A stretch of 64,000 nt of DNA from the NCBI GenBank assembly GCA_023428295.1, contig JAEYYV010000234.1, positions 1 through 64,000 of the forward strand. The letters run 5' to 3'. Under the pieces are notes generated by a model. That model saw only the letters and a list, made by a program, of their open reading frames with translations, was not told the DNA's origin and did no database searches. Both the position numbers and the translations under genes were made by a program. Below, in pieces: positions 11,611 through 19,805 of the stretch. This stretch comes from Pseudomonadota bacterium (GTDB lineage: Bacteria; Myxococcota_A; Polyangia; Haliangiales; Haliangiaceae). The first letter of the stretch is position 1, and the number at the start of each line of letters is the position of its first letter.

Positions 11611-13701
11611 ATGCGTATCACCCCCGCTTTGCTCCTTCTCGCGGCCTGCGGCTCGTCCACACCGCCCTCCACGCAGCCCGCTCCGACGCCCGATCCCGTC
11701 GTCACGCCCGCGCCGGCACCGCCGCCCGGACCGTCCAAGCCGGTGACCAACACGACGCTCGCGGCGACGGGCCTCGATCCGAACGCGATCGATCGCGCCG
11801 CGGATCCCTGCGAGGACTTCTATGAGTTCGCGTGTGGCAACTGGGTGAAGACCACCGAGATCGCCGCCGACAAGCCGGTGGCGATGCGCAGCTTCATCGA
11901 CATCGAGGATCGCAACCTCGCCTACGAGCACGACCTACTCGAGCGGCTGAAGACCAAGGCGACGTCTCCCGAGGAGAAAGCGCTCGGCGCGTTCTACGGC
12001 TCGTGCATGGACGAAGCGGCGATCGAGAAGGCCGGGATGAAGCCGATCGCGGCGGTGCGCAAGACGATCGACTCCGTGAAGGATGCGAAGTCGCTGTCGG
12101 CGGCCGTCGCATCGCTGCACGCGCAAGGCTTTGGCGTGCTGTTCACGTTCGGCCCCACGCAGGATGCGAAGGACGCGAAGATGGTGATCGCGAGCCTCGA
12201 TCAAGGTGGGCTCGGTCTCCCCGATCGCGACTACTACCTGAACGACGACGAGCAAGCCAAGAAGCTGCTCCCCGAGTACGAGAAGCTCGTGACGTCGGTG
12301 CTCGTCGAGTCAGGCCGCAAGCCCGACGTGGCGAAGAAGGAAGCCGCGGCGATCATCGCGCTCGAGACCGAGCTCGCGAAGATCGCGAAGGACAAGGTCG
12401 AGCGTCGCGATCCGACGACGATGTACAACCGCCTCGAGAGAGCCGGTGTCGCGAAGGCCGCGCCGAGCTTCGATTGGGCCACGTTCTGGAAGACCAACGC
12501 GGTCACGAGCGACGCGATCACCGTCGGCGCGCCGACGTTCTTCGCGGGGCTCGACCCGATCATCAAGTCGACAAAGCCCGAGACGTGGCGCGCGTACCTC
12601 ACGTTTCACGTGATCAACAAGGCCGCTCCGTTCCTGACCAAGAAGCTCTACGACATCCAGTTCGACTTCACGAAGTCGCTCACGGGCCAAGCGGAGCAGC
12701 TGCCGCGCTGGAAGCGCTGCGTGCAGTTCACCGACGCCGCGCTCGGCGATTACCTCGGCCAGGTCTTCGTGCGCGACAAGTTTCCGGGCAACAGCAAGGA
12801 AGCAGCGCTCGAGCAGATCGGCGCGATCCGCGCGGCGATGAAAGCCAACCTCGACTCGCTGCCGTGGATGGACAAGCCGACCAAGGAGCGCGCGTACAAG
12901 AAGCTCGATGCAATGACGTATCAGATCGGCTATCCGAACAAGTGGCGCACGTACACGTTCACCGTCGACGCGAAGTCGTTCGGTGCGAACGCGCTCGCCG
13001 CCAGGAAGTTCGAGCAGGCCCGCCAGACAAAGACGATCGGCAAGCCCGACGATCGCGACGACTGGTACCTCTCGGCACCGACGGTCAACGCGTACTACGA
13101 CGCATCTCGCAACGGCATGGTGTTCCCCGCGGGCATCCTGCAGCCGCCGTTCTACTCCGTCGACGCATCGGTCGCCGCCAACCTCGGCGCGATGGGCATG
13201 GTGGTCGGCCACGAGCTGACGCACGGCTTCGACGATCAAGGCTCGCAGTTCGACGCCGACGGCAACCTCGTCGATTGGTGGGCCGAGTCGACGAAGAAGG
13301 AGTTCAAGGCGCGGACGACGTGCGTCATCGACCAGTACAACAAGTACGAGGTCGTGGGCGGCGGCAAGGTCAACGGCGCCAACACCGTCGGTGAAAACAT
13401 CGCCGACATCGGCGGCGTGAAGCTCGCGCTCGAGGCCTATCGCTCGCTCCGCGCGCCGGCCCCCGACACGGTCGTCGCCGACGGCTTCACCGAGGACCAG
13501 CAGTTCTTCCTCGCGTTCGGCCAAGCGTGGTGCGCGAAGTTCCGCCCCGACTTCGAGAAGATGCTCGCGACCATCGACGTCCACTCGCCCGCGAAGTGGC
13601 GCGTCAACGGCACGCTGCAAGCGACGCCGGAGTTCTCGCGCGCGTTCCGCTGCAAGCTCGGCGCGAAGATGCAGCCGCCAAAGGCCTGCGTTGTCTGGTA
13701 G
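11611..13701 (+). CDS. M13 family metallopeptidase (neprilysin-like), lipoprotein
   Basis: 696-residue zinc peptidase of the neprilysin/PepO family. The N-terminus is a lipoprotein signal with cysteine at 13 (ALLLLAAC), followed by a Pro/Thr linker and the M13 N-domain start (DPCEDFYEFACGNWVK). Catalytic motifs are all present: NAYYDASRNGMVFPAGILQP (substrate binding), HELTH at 534-538 and ENIADIGG from 595 with the third zinc ligand glutamate. The C-terminus ends CKLGAKMQPPKACVVW, matching the family's conserved CxVW end. It would act outside the cytoplasmic membrane on oligopeptides. Transcribed alone, divergent from rpsB. Confidence 0.96.
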   Translation: MRITPALLLLAACGSSTPPSTQPAPTPDPVVTPAPAPPPGPSKPVTNTTLAATGLDPNAIDRAADPCEDFYEFACGNWVKTTEIAADKPVAMRSFIDIEDRNLAYEHDLLERLKTKATSPEEKALGAFYGSCMDEAAIEKAGMKPIAAVRKTIDSVKDAKSLSAAVASLHAQGFGVLFTFGPTQDAKDAKMVIASLDQGGLGLPDRDYYLNDDEQAKKLLPEYEKLVTSVLVESGRKPDVAKKEAAAIIALETELAKIAKDKVERRDPTTMYNRLERAGVAKAAPSFDWATFWKTNAVTSDAITVGAPTFFAGLDPIIKSTKPETWRAYLTFHVINKAAPFLTKKLYDIQFDFTKSLTGQAEQLPRWKRCVQFTDAALGDYLGQVFVRDKFPGNSKEAALEQIGAIRAAMKANLDSLPWMDKPTKERAYKKLDAMTYQIGYPNKWRTYTFTVDAKSFGANALAARKFEQARQTKTIGKPDDRDDWYLSAPTVNAYYDASRNGMVFPAGILQPPFYSVDASVAANLGAMGMVVGHELTHGFDDQGSQFDADGNLVDWWAESTKKEFKARTTCVIDQYNKYEVVGGGKVNGANTVGENIADIGGVKLALEAYRSLRAPAPDTVVADGFTEDQQFFLAFGQAWCAKFRPDFEKMLATIDVHSPAKWRVNGTLQATPEFSRAFRCKLGAKMQPPKACVVW

Positions 13702-13796
13702 TTAGCTATGCCCGCTCGAGGTCGCGATGCGGACCTCGCACCCTGTTGGAAGCTGTCCGTCGCGCTCTCGGGCCCGCTTCGAATAGGGTTCGCCGC

Positions 13797-13958
13797 ATGA
13801 AACGCGCGTTCGCAGTCGCTCTGGTGGTGATGGTCGCGGTCGGTTGCGCAGGTCGTGGTGGCACGAAGACCGGCTCGTCGCTCACCCGTCAGGCCGACGA
13901 CTCGGCGCAGCGCGATCACGCGAGCGACTTCTCGCAGCGTCCGCTCGGCCAGCGCTAG
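13797..13958 (+). CDS. small lipoprotein
   Basis: 53 residues: MKRAFAVALVVMVAVGC is a clear lipoprotein signal with the lipidated cysteine at 17, followed by about 36 polar residues with no recognised domain (ending SQRPLGQR). It begins 95 bp after the M13 peptidase stop and converges with the SUMF1-like gene, overlapping its stop by four bases. Function unknown. The strong signal peptide is the main evidence that it is real. Confidence 0.6.
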   Translation: MKRAFAVALVVMVAVGCAGRGGTKTGSSLTRQADDSAQRDHASDFSQRPLGQR

Positions 13959-14815
13959 TACGGCGGTCCGCCCGCCGCGCAGCGAAAGCCCACGCCCGGA
14001 CGGGTGGGGCTCTCCATCGCGTTGAAGTCAGTCTCGAGTTGTTCTGCATATGCCGTGACCCCGCCGCCGACGGCGGACATCACACGCGCGTCGGGTTGAG
14101 GCCGAGGAGCACCGACTCCCAACACGATCTCGGAGACGTTCCCCGCGAGGTCGTGCACGCCGAAGGGGGAGACATCGAGCTTCGTGGTGCCGACGGGACG
14201 CGTTCGAGCCTTCGGGCATGGAGTCGCTCGATCGCCCTCGAGCACCAACTCACGAGCAGCGATGGCCGAGCACGTCGGCTTCTCGTCGCCCCACGGATAG
14301 CGCCGTTTGTCGACGTTCCCGCGCGCGGCGTACATCCATTCGTCTCGCGTGGGCAGACGCTTGCCGAGCTGCATGCAGTACGCGTACGCGTCGGCCGCCG
14401 ACACGCAGGTGATCGGATGATCGTCGGCGTCGGGCTGCGACCAGGTCCCCAGGTCGTGCACGCACCCTTCATCGCCATAATACGGCTGGCGCGGCTGCGG
14501 CGCGCGACACGCGCCCAGCGACACGCACTCGCGATACTGGGCGACGGTGACCTCGGTGCGATCCAGGTAGTACGAGTGCATGTGCGGCCATGCCTCGTCG
14601 AAGTGAAGGATGCCCGCTGGAATCGAGACCATGTCCTTGTAGGCCGGGTCGTTCTCGTCGATCGGTCCATAGCCAACCGGCGTGGGCGGCGGCAGCACCA
14701 TCGCGTCGGGCCGAGGAGCCACGGGCGCTGGCGGTGTCTCGCGCGGCGGGCTGCGATCTTTGCACGCGAACATCGCGAGGCACAGCATCACGCAGATCAT
14801 CCATCGCCCGCTCAT
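13955..14815 (-). CDS. SUMF1/formylglycine-enzyme-fold lipoprotein
   Basis: 286 residues. ATG 14815 gives a lipoprotein signal (MSGRWMICVMLCLAMFAC) and overlaps the upstream stop codon as ATGA, implying translational coupling; the open frame back to GTG 14848 is not needed. The body is the FGE-sulfatase fold: MVSIPAGILHFDE, FYLD-type YYLDRTEVTVAQYREC, ITCVSAADAYAYCMQLGKRL, PTRDEWMYAARGN, PWGDE, DLAGNVSEIV and the terminal GVGFRCA. Many myxobacterial members of this fold are non-enzymatic partners of kinases or secreted proteins. The paired active-site cysteines of true formylglycine-generating enzymes are not evident, so sulfatase activation is not claimed. Confidence 0.85.
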   Translation of the reverse strand: MSGRWMICVMLCLAMFACKDRSPPRETPPAPVAPRPDAMVLPPPTPVGYGPIDENDPAYKDMVSIPAGILHFDEAWPHMHSYYLDRTEVTVAQYRECVSLGACRAPQPRQPYYGDEGCVHDLGTWSQPDADDHPITCVSAADAYAYCMQLGKRLPTRDEWMYAARGNVDKRRYPWGDEKPTCSAIAARELVLEGDRATPCPKARTRPVGTTKLDVSPFGVHDLAGNVSEIVLGVGAPRPQPDARVMSAVGGGVTAYAEQLETDFNAMESPTRPGVGFRCAAGGPPY

Positions 14816-16518
14816 TGACCAACCCTCGCACGATCCACCGCGGTCCACAGCGCGTCGATACCACCCATCTTGTCGACGAGCGGCATGACGCTGTCGGGAA
14901 TCACCTGGACGCGATCACCCTTCTCGAGCTGGTAGAGCACGATGTCGCCCGCTGGTGTCGACAACTTGATCGCGATCCTCCAGTCGCGCATCTCGCGAAG
15001 CGGCCGTCGCGTCGCGATGTCGGCAACGCTCGGGCCTAGCTGGCTCGCGTCTACCGAGCCGATCGTCGTTCCGGTCAACGCGATCGGCCGTGGTGCATCT
15101 GGAACGATGTAGCCCGTCGTGGTGATCGCACGCGCGTGCGCAGGCGCATGAGCATCACCGCCGGCACGGTGCCGCAGGTATCGATCGAGCAGCGTGGTGA
15201 ACGCGCTGCTGGCTCGCGACTCTGCCTGCACACCCTCGGCGGCGATCGCTCGAACGATCTGCAGCAGCCGATCGTGCTTGGTGCGAAACACCTCTCCATG
15301 CTCCACCAATGATTGCGTAATGGGTGCGGTGTTCTGGTCTTTCGAGAGCATGCCGTGAAGCGTTCGCATACTGCTACTCGCGTCCGCCGCTGCGCGGAGC
15401 TCCGCCTTCGCCTTCTCGTAGCTCGACATCAGCGTCGAGTACCGCTGCACGAGAGCCCGCGTGACGTCCGTGGTTTCCCCGGCCGCCCAGCTGCCGACGG
15501 ACTCGAGCCGGCTCACCGTTGTCTGTCGTTGCGCGGCCGCGCCTTCGTTGTCCATGCCGGTCTCGATCAGGTCCCATCCGAGATCGACGACGATCAGCGC
15601 GGCTGCCGAGAGCGGGGCCGATGCCGACGCGGCCGCGAGCCCCATCTCTGCCGCCTCGAGGAGGACAAACTTCGTCACGTCGAGCGCGTTCGATCCACGT
15701 GATTCTTGCTCGGTCGCATACGCGGCGCTCGTCCCTTCCTCCTGGAGCCACCCGACGAGCCTCGCGTTCAGCTTCGTGCCCGCGCCGAGAATTCGCGCTG
15801 CCATGGCGTCCCGCGCTGCATCCGCGCCGACGATCGCGTTGGTGTACTCGGGCGCCAACCGCGCTGCGTGGGTCGCCGCCTCTAGCGACAGCTCGCGATC
15901 GTAGTCGGGCGAGTCTTCACGGAGACTCGCTGCGCCGCCCGGGCGCGACTCGATCGCGTGACCATGTAGCTTGACGGACCTCGCACCGGCCTCCGTCGCG
16001 AGAACCAGCGTGGCCTCGTGATGACCGACGGCGGTCGGCTGATACGTGACACCGACGGTCTCGGGCAGCGGGTTCGTATGCGCGGCTTGCACGAACGCGC
16101 CGAACTGTTTGTCGTGCGTGAACATCGACGCGTGCTTGCCGCGGATCGAAACACGAACACCTAGTGGCGTTCGACTCTCGTTGTTCAGCGTGATCTCGTT
16201 CGCGAGGGTAGGGATACCTGCGACCGCGTGAAACTCGACCGCCGGGTTATCTGTGGTGATAAGAGAAGTTGATGACGGCGGATCGAGTGCGACGTCGTCC
16301 GCGTGAACCGGGTAGTACGCCGCAGGCTTCGGCTCTGCCGGTATCGGGGACGTCGTCGGCTCCGCTGGTTTCGGTGACATTGCTGGCTCTGGTTTTGGCG
16401 ATGTGTCGTGGCTCGACTTCTCGGCGATCCAGTCGGCCATGGTCCGCGCGGCCTGTGCCTGCGGTGCCGGCGCTGGGAACGGCGAGGCCTGGTCGTCGCG
16501 GATCGCGTGTGAACCCAT
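14812..16518 (-). CDS. large protein of unknown function with ASH/HYDIN-like segment
   Basis: 568 residues from ATG 16518; the frame extends to 17406, but that part lies under the YkgJ gene and looks like shadow sequence. Residues 1-70 are Pro/Ala-rich with repeated KPAEPTTSPIPAEP-like units. Residues about 85-180 form a beta-rich segment (LNNESRTPLGVRVSIRGKH, later VGVTYQPTAVGHHEATLVLA) resembling ASH/HYDIN or choice-of-anchor-D domains. The next 300 residues are mostly helical, with a small-residue hydrophobic stretch (LAAASASAPLSAAALIVVDL). A beta-rich tail with WRIAIKLSTPAGDIVLYQLE closes it. No signal peptide. It is coupled by a 4-base overlap to the SUMF1-like lipoprotein. I do not recognise the family; effector/partner or structural roles are both open. 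Confidence 0.7.
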   Translation of the reverse strand: MGSHAIRDDQASPFPAPAPQAQAARTMADWIAEKSSHDTSPKPEPAMSPKPAEPTTSPIPAEPKPAAYYPVHADDVALDPPSSTSLITTDNPAVEFHAVAGIPTLANEITLNNESRTPLGVRVSIRGKHASMFTHDKQFGAFVQAAHTNPLPETVGVTYQPTAVGHHEATLVLATEAGARSVKLHGHAIESRPGGAASLREDSPDYDRELSLEAATHAARLAPEYTNAIVGADAARDAMAARILGAGTKLNARLVGWLQEEGTSAAYATEQESRGSNALDVTKFVLLEAAEMGLAAASASAPLSAAALIVVDLGWDLIETGMDNEGAAAQRQTTVSRLESVGSWAAGETTDVTRALVQRYSTLMSSYEKAKAELRAAADASSSMRTLHGMLSKDQNTAPITQSLVEHGEVFRTKHDRLLQIVRAIAAEGVQAESRASSAFTTLLDRYLRHRAGGDAHAPAHARAITTTGYIVPDAPRPIALTGTTIGSVDASQLGPSVADIATRRPLREMRDWRIAIKLSTPAGDIVLYQLEKGDRVQVIPDSVMPLVDKMGGIDALWTAVDRARVGQ

Positions 16519-16583
16519 GAGCCGGCCCTGTCGCCGGCAGTGGATTCCCGTTGCGTGGTTTCTATCGGTGTCTGATCGAGGGG

Positions 16584-17678
16584 TTAGCGCGCGAAGCCCG
16601 CGCGGATGACCGCCTCGGCCGACTTCAGCGCCGTCACGCGTGTCGTGTGATCTGCGGGCAGCTTCTCGACGAGCGTGCCGAAGCTTCGCTTCGCTTTGCG
16701 GTTGTCGATCATCGCCTGCGCGAGCGAGCGCACCACGCCGCCCGGATCGACGCCCGGCAGCTCGACGGGTCCTGGCTTGAGCGACGGCGCGTCGGCCCAG
16801 CGCGCGATCGCGTGGAGCAACGGCGCTTGCTCGGACCACAGCGTGGTGAGCTCCTGCAGGCCGAGCGCGCGCTGCGCGAGCTGCTCGCCGAGCGCTGCGA
16901 AGCCGAGCCATGCGAGCCACATGCGCGCGAGCACCGGTGACATCGACGAGCGCGGCGCGTACTGGCGCGGACCGTACAGCTCGTTGAAGCGCATCGACGG
17001 CGTGAGCCACACCGCGTTCGTGGCGGTTGCCTCCGACGGTGCGCGCCATGGGTGGCCGAGGATCGCGGTGAACGCGGCCGAGGCTTGCTCGCACTCGCGC
17101 GGAAAGGCGGCTGCGTCGGCTTGCGCGCCCCACGCGTTCGCGAGATCCGCGGGCTGTGCGAACAGCGCCGCGGCGATCCCGCGCTCGCTCTCGACGAACG
17201 CTTTGCCTTCGACGTCGGCGTTCTGTGCGGGCAAGCGCGTCCCGATGATCGTCGGATCCGAGATGGATGCGATCTCGCCGGCGATCTCTGCGTGCGTGAT
17301 GCCGGTGTCGTCGGGCACGACCTGCATCGGACAGATCACCGAGTTGAAATCGACGACGGTGTACGGGCCGATGCGGAACACGCGATTGAACGGGAACAGG
17401 CGGCACGAGGCCGGCTTTGCAGCGCGGCCATCCTCGATCTCGACGCGGCAGAGGCCGTCATCCGCGAGGAACCAACAGCGGTCCCGCGGGTTGAATGCGG
17501 TGATCGCATCGCCGCGCCGACGAAGAAACGCGGTCAGCTCGGGCCGACGCACCACCAGCTGCACGAGCTGCCCCGCTGCGACGTCGATGCCGATGCCGTG
17601 TCCTTTGCAGCACGCACCGCAGCCGCGGCATTCGTAGCGAAACCGCTTGTCGGGCCACGTGAAGAACAGATTCTCCAC
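16584..17678 (-). CDS. YkgJ-family cysteine cluster protein
   Basis: 364 residues with the YkgJ/UPF0153 cysteine cluster at the N-terminus: C17, C20, C23 and C24 (YECRGCGACCKGHG), then a conserved CRVEIEDGR and KPASCRLFPFNR. The family is thought to bind zinc or iron (sometimes annotated Fe-S oxidoreductase) and its reaction is unknown. The C-terminal 250 residues are helical and have no motif I recognise, so the protein is longer than the minimal family. Starts with GTG 17678, 33 bp from the divergent membrane-protein gene. Its stop is 65 bp before the next minus-strand start. Confidence 0.85.
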   Translation of the reverse strand: MENLFFTWPDKRFRYECRGCGACCKGHGIGIDVAAGQLVQLVVRRPELTAFLRRRGDAITAFNPRDRCWFLADDGLCRVEIEDGRAAKPASCRLFPFNRVFRIGPYTVVDFNSVICPMQVVPDDTGITHAEIAGEIASISDPTIIGTRLPAQNADVEGKAFVESERGIAAALFAQPADLANAWGAQADAAAFPRECEQASAAFTAILGHPWRAPSEATATNAVWLTPSMRFNELYGPRQYAPRSSMSPVLARMWLAWLGFAALGEQLAQRALGLQELTTLWSEQAPLLHAIARWADAPSLKPGPVELPGVDPGGVVRSLAQAMIDNRKAKRSFGTLVEKLPADHTTRVTALKSAEAVIRAGFAR

Positions 17679-17711
17679 GCGCGCCAGTATGCACGTGTTA
17701 ACGCTCTTGAC

Positions 17712-18122
17712 GTGCCGAAGGTGCGTGCATTGTCCGGCTTCGTGCTCCTCGGGCTCGGGCTCGCGGCTGTCATCACCGGCGCGATCCTGCTCGTCTCGAA
17801 CAAGGTGACCTCGTCGGGGATCAGCGGCGCGATGTCAGGGATCACGACGTTCCTCGGCGGCGGGTTTGTCCTCGGCGGCCTCGCCGCGCTCGGGATGGGG
17901 AGCCTCTTGCTCGCGAGTGGGCGAGGCGCGCCGCGAGGTGCGCCGGGCGCGCCGCGGTCGTACACGCTCGTCCCCGGCGTGATGCTGCTCCTCACCGCGA
18001 TCCTCCTCGGGGTGGCGGGGCTCCTCGGCTCGCAGACCTGGGTCATGGTGCCCGGATTGCTCGCCGGAATCGGCGGTGTGCTCGTGTTCGTGCGCTCGAG
18101 CAGGCTCCGCAAACCGAGCTAG
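17712..18122 (+). CDS. four-helix membrane protein, unknown
   Basis: About 136 residues, nearly all hydrophobic: four predicted membrane segments (GFVLLGLGLAAVITGAILLV, then a Gly-rich FLGGGFVLGGLAALGMGSLL, LVPGVMLLLTAILLGVAGLL, and WVMVPGLLAGIGGVLVFV) separated by short basic loops. GTG 17712 was chosen (GTG 17721 is also possible); the much longer upstream frame lies antisense to the YkgJ gene and is not a membrane protein. No family recognised. It shares a divergent promoter region of 33 bp with the YkgJ gene, so the two may be co-regulated. Confidence 0.65.
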   Translation: MPKVRALSGFVLLGLGLAAVITGAILLVSNKVTSSGISGAMSGITTFLGGGFVLGGLAALGMGSLLLASGRGAPRGAPGAPRSYTLVPGVMLLLTAILLGVAGLLGSQTWVMVPGLLAGIGGVLVFVRSSRLRKPS

Positions 18123-18155
18123 CGCACCGGTGACCCGAGAGTTGCGCGTGAGCAC

Positions 18156-18181
18156 TCCTTGTTGCATTCGTGCAACAAGGA
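18156..18181. terminator. perfect 11-bp hairpin with TTCG loop
   Basis: tccttgttgca - ttcg - tgcaacaagga is a perfect 11-bp inverted repeat with the very stable UUCG tetraloop. It lies 34 bp past the stop of the plus-strand membrane gene and 65 bp past the stop of the minus-strand DGQHR gene, so it could end both transcripts. There is no T-tract on either side, so it may instead be an mRNA-stabilising end or, less likely, a protein-binding palindrome. Confidence 0.6.
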
Positions 18182-18245
18182 TCCGCGGACCCGTTCACCT
18201 CGCCCGGATGAGTCCCGCACGGTTGGTCGGGTCGACACAGCCTTA

Positions 18246-19385
18246 CTACTCGTCGTCGCCCTTGTCTTTGCTGCGTCGCTCGATCTTCGCGGCAGCGCCG
18301 AGCTCCTTGTGGATGCGCGCCACGCGCTCGACCTGGCCCTTCGCCGGGAAGCGCTCGTAGAACCCGTCCTGCTTGAAGCTGCGCGCGAGGTCCTCCCACG
18401 GCGCGAGTCGCTTGGTCCACCGCTTCACGCGCTCGTCCTTGGGCTCCGCGTCGACCGCGGCGAGATCCGCGCACACGCGCAGCATCGCCTTGAGCGTGAC
18501 CGGTCGCGTGATCATGTAGCTCGAGTGGCCCCACGCATCGCCCCACGCCTTTTCGGCGGCGCGTAGGAAGTCGCGAACGATCTCGTAGTAGCGCTCGGCC
18601 TCGCGCGGCAGGTTCTGCTTCTTGCCGAGCTTCTTCCAGTCCTGCGATGCCCAGCGGTGCAGCTCGTTGAACAGCTCGGCCTGCAGGATCCATTTCTCCT
18701 GCTTGGAGCGTCCACCGAGGCGGTTGATCTTGTAGCGCAGCGGCGAGTCACCCTCGCGATAGAGGTGATCGACGATGCGCGCCGCGAACTTCTTGTCGGG
18801 CGCCGCCCACGACACCTTCTCGTAGAGATCCACGAGGTGCGACTTGTTGATGCGCGTCGGCGTGGAGTTGATGATCACGAACATCTCGGTCGCGAAGTCT
18901 TCGCTCTTTCCGTCGAAGATCACGCACGGCACGGTGATGGAGCGCGCGTCGTCCGGATGCTGGCGACGATAGAAGTGAAGCGCGGCGAGCCGGTGCTGTC
19001 CGTCGATGATGAGGTACTTGCCCTTCGGTTCGGACAAGTTGCCGACGTTGGTGAATGGCTTCACCGGATCGAACTTGAGCGTCTCGTCGGTGAACAGCAG
19101 CACCGTGCCGGGGATGGGCGGCTGGCTGACCGCTGTCTCGTAGAAGTTTTGGATCTGGCTGACCTTGGCCTTGGACAGCTGCCGCTGGAACGCGGCGTCG
19201 CTCGACTCGATCTTCGAGATGAACTTCGCCACCTCGTCGTCGTCCTCGACCTCTTCCCCTGGAAGGCTGGGGGCGCCCTCCGAGTAGAACCGACTGATGA
19301 ACCGCGCCTTGTCGAGAACATCATCGACAGGATAGGCGCAGAAGTAGAAGACGCTGTCCTTCTGCCGGATCTGTGTTGCGAGCAC
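18246..19385 (-). CDS. DGQHR-domain protein (DndB-like)
   Basis: 379 residues. The defining motif is D128-G-Q-H-R132 in KYLIIDGQHRLAAL, followed by the conserved VIINSTPTRINKSHLVDLY region. DGQHR proteins include DndB, a regulator in DNA phosphorothioation islands, and distant ParB-like relatives thought to bind DNA or nucleotides. The N-terminal segment (VFYFCAYPVDDVLDKARFIS) and SKAKVSQIQNFYE also fit the family. No dnd or other modification/restriction gene is nearby, so this is a solitary member. GTG 19385 is preceded by AGGA at 19393-19396. It is divergent from the STAS-like gene, with 48 bp between. Confidence 0.85.
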   Translation of the reverse strand: MLATQIRQKDSVFYFCAYPVDDVLDKARFISRFYSEGAPSLPGEEVEDDDEVAKFISKIESSDAAFQRQLSKAKVSQIQNFYETAVSQPPIPGTVLLFTDETLKFDPVKPFTNVGNLSEPKGKYLIIDGQHRLAALHFYRRQHPDDARSITVPCVIFDGKSEDFATEMFVIINSTPTRINKSHLVDLYEKVSWAAPDKKFAARIVDHLYREGDSPLRYKINRLGGRSKQEKWILQAELFNELHRWASQDWKKLGKKQNLPREAERYYEIVRDFLRAAEKAWGDAWGHSSYMITRPVTLKAMLRVCADLAAVDAEPKDERVKRWTKRLAPWEDLARSFKQDGFYERFPAKGQVERVARIHKELGAAAKIERRSKDKGDDE

Positions 19386-19433
19386 GACGTCATCCTAGCG
19401 CTTTCGGCGTTAGGATGAGGAGGACGAGGCGTT

Positions 19434-19805
19434 TTGGGGCCGCTCAGCTTCCATAACCGCGACTTCGCAGTGAAGTCGGAGATCGGCACGGACACGATTC
19501 GTGCGCGGTTCTCTGGCAACGCCGACATCGATGCGATTGCGCCGCTGCGCGACTTGATGGCGCGCATCCACGCCGAGGTCGTTCGCATTCGTGCGCGCGA
19601 GGTGGAGATCGACCTCCGCGAGCTCGAGTTCATGAACGCCGCGTGCATGAAGCTGTTCGTGAACTGGGTCGCCGAGATCCTCGAGGCCCCCGAGGACGTC
19701 CGCTATCGCCTGCGATTCTTGTCCAACCCCGACGTTCGGTGGCAGCGGCGCAGCCTCGTCGCCCTGCAGTGCATCACGACGGACTTCGTCGTGGTCGATC
19801 GCTAG
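19434..19805 (+). CDS. STAS-like protein lacking the phosphorylatable serine
   Basis: 123 residues with the STAS fold pattern: a central strand VEIDLRELEFMNAACMKLFVNWV corresponds in outline to the SpoIIAA 'vDLsgvxfmDSSGLg' loop and helix. Where anti-anti-sigma proteins carry the phosphorylated serine there is MNAACM, so partner switching by phosphorylation is unlikely. It may belong to the slr1659-like STAS group, from memory only. TTG 19434 is the start because the frame is closed by TGA at 19416 and AGGAGG lies at 19418-19423, ten bases before it. It converges with the large kinase gene, overlapping its stop codon by four bases. Confidence 0.65.
   Translation: MGPLSFHNRDFAVKSEIGTDTIRARFSGNADIDAIAPLRDLMARIHAEVVRIRAREVEIDLRELEFMNAACMKLFVNWVAEILEAPEDVRYRLRFLSNPDVRWQRRSLVALQCITTDFVVVDR

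Noticed and set aside
13955..14815. True formylglycine-generating enzyme
   Set aside because: The paired catalytic cysteines could not be identified, and no sulfatase gene is nearby.
14812..17406. Extension of the unknown protein's frame to 864 residues
   Set aside because: The region 16519-17406 in that frame is Arg/His-rich shadow sequence antisense-overlapping or underlying the well-supported YkgJ gene; ATG 16518 is the natural start.
16584..17678. Annotation as an Fe-S oxidoreductase
   Set aside because: The cysteine cluster fits YkgJ/UPF0153, whose reaction is unknown; no electron-transfer partner domain is visible.
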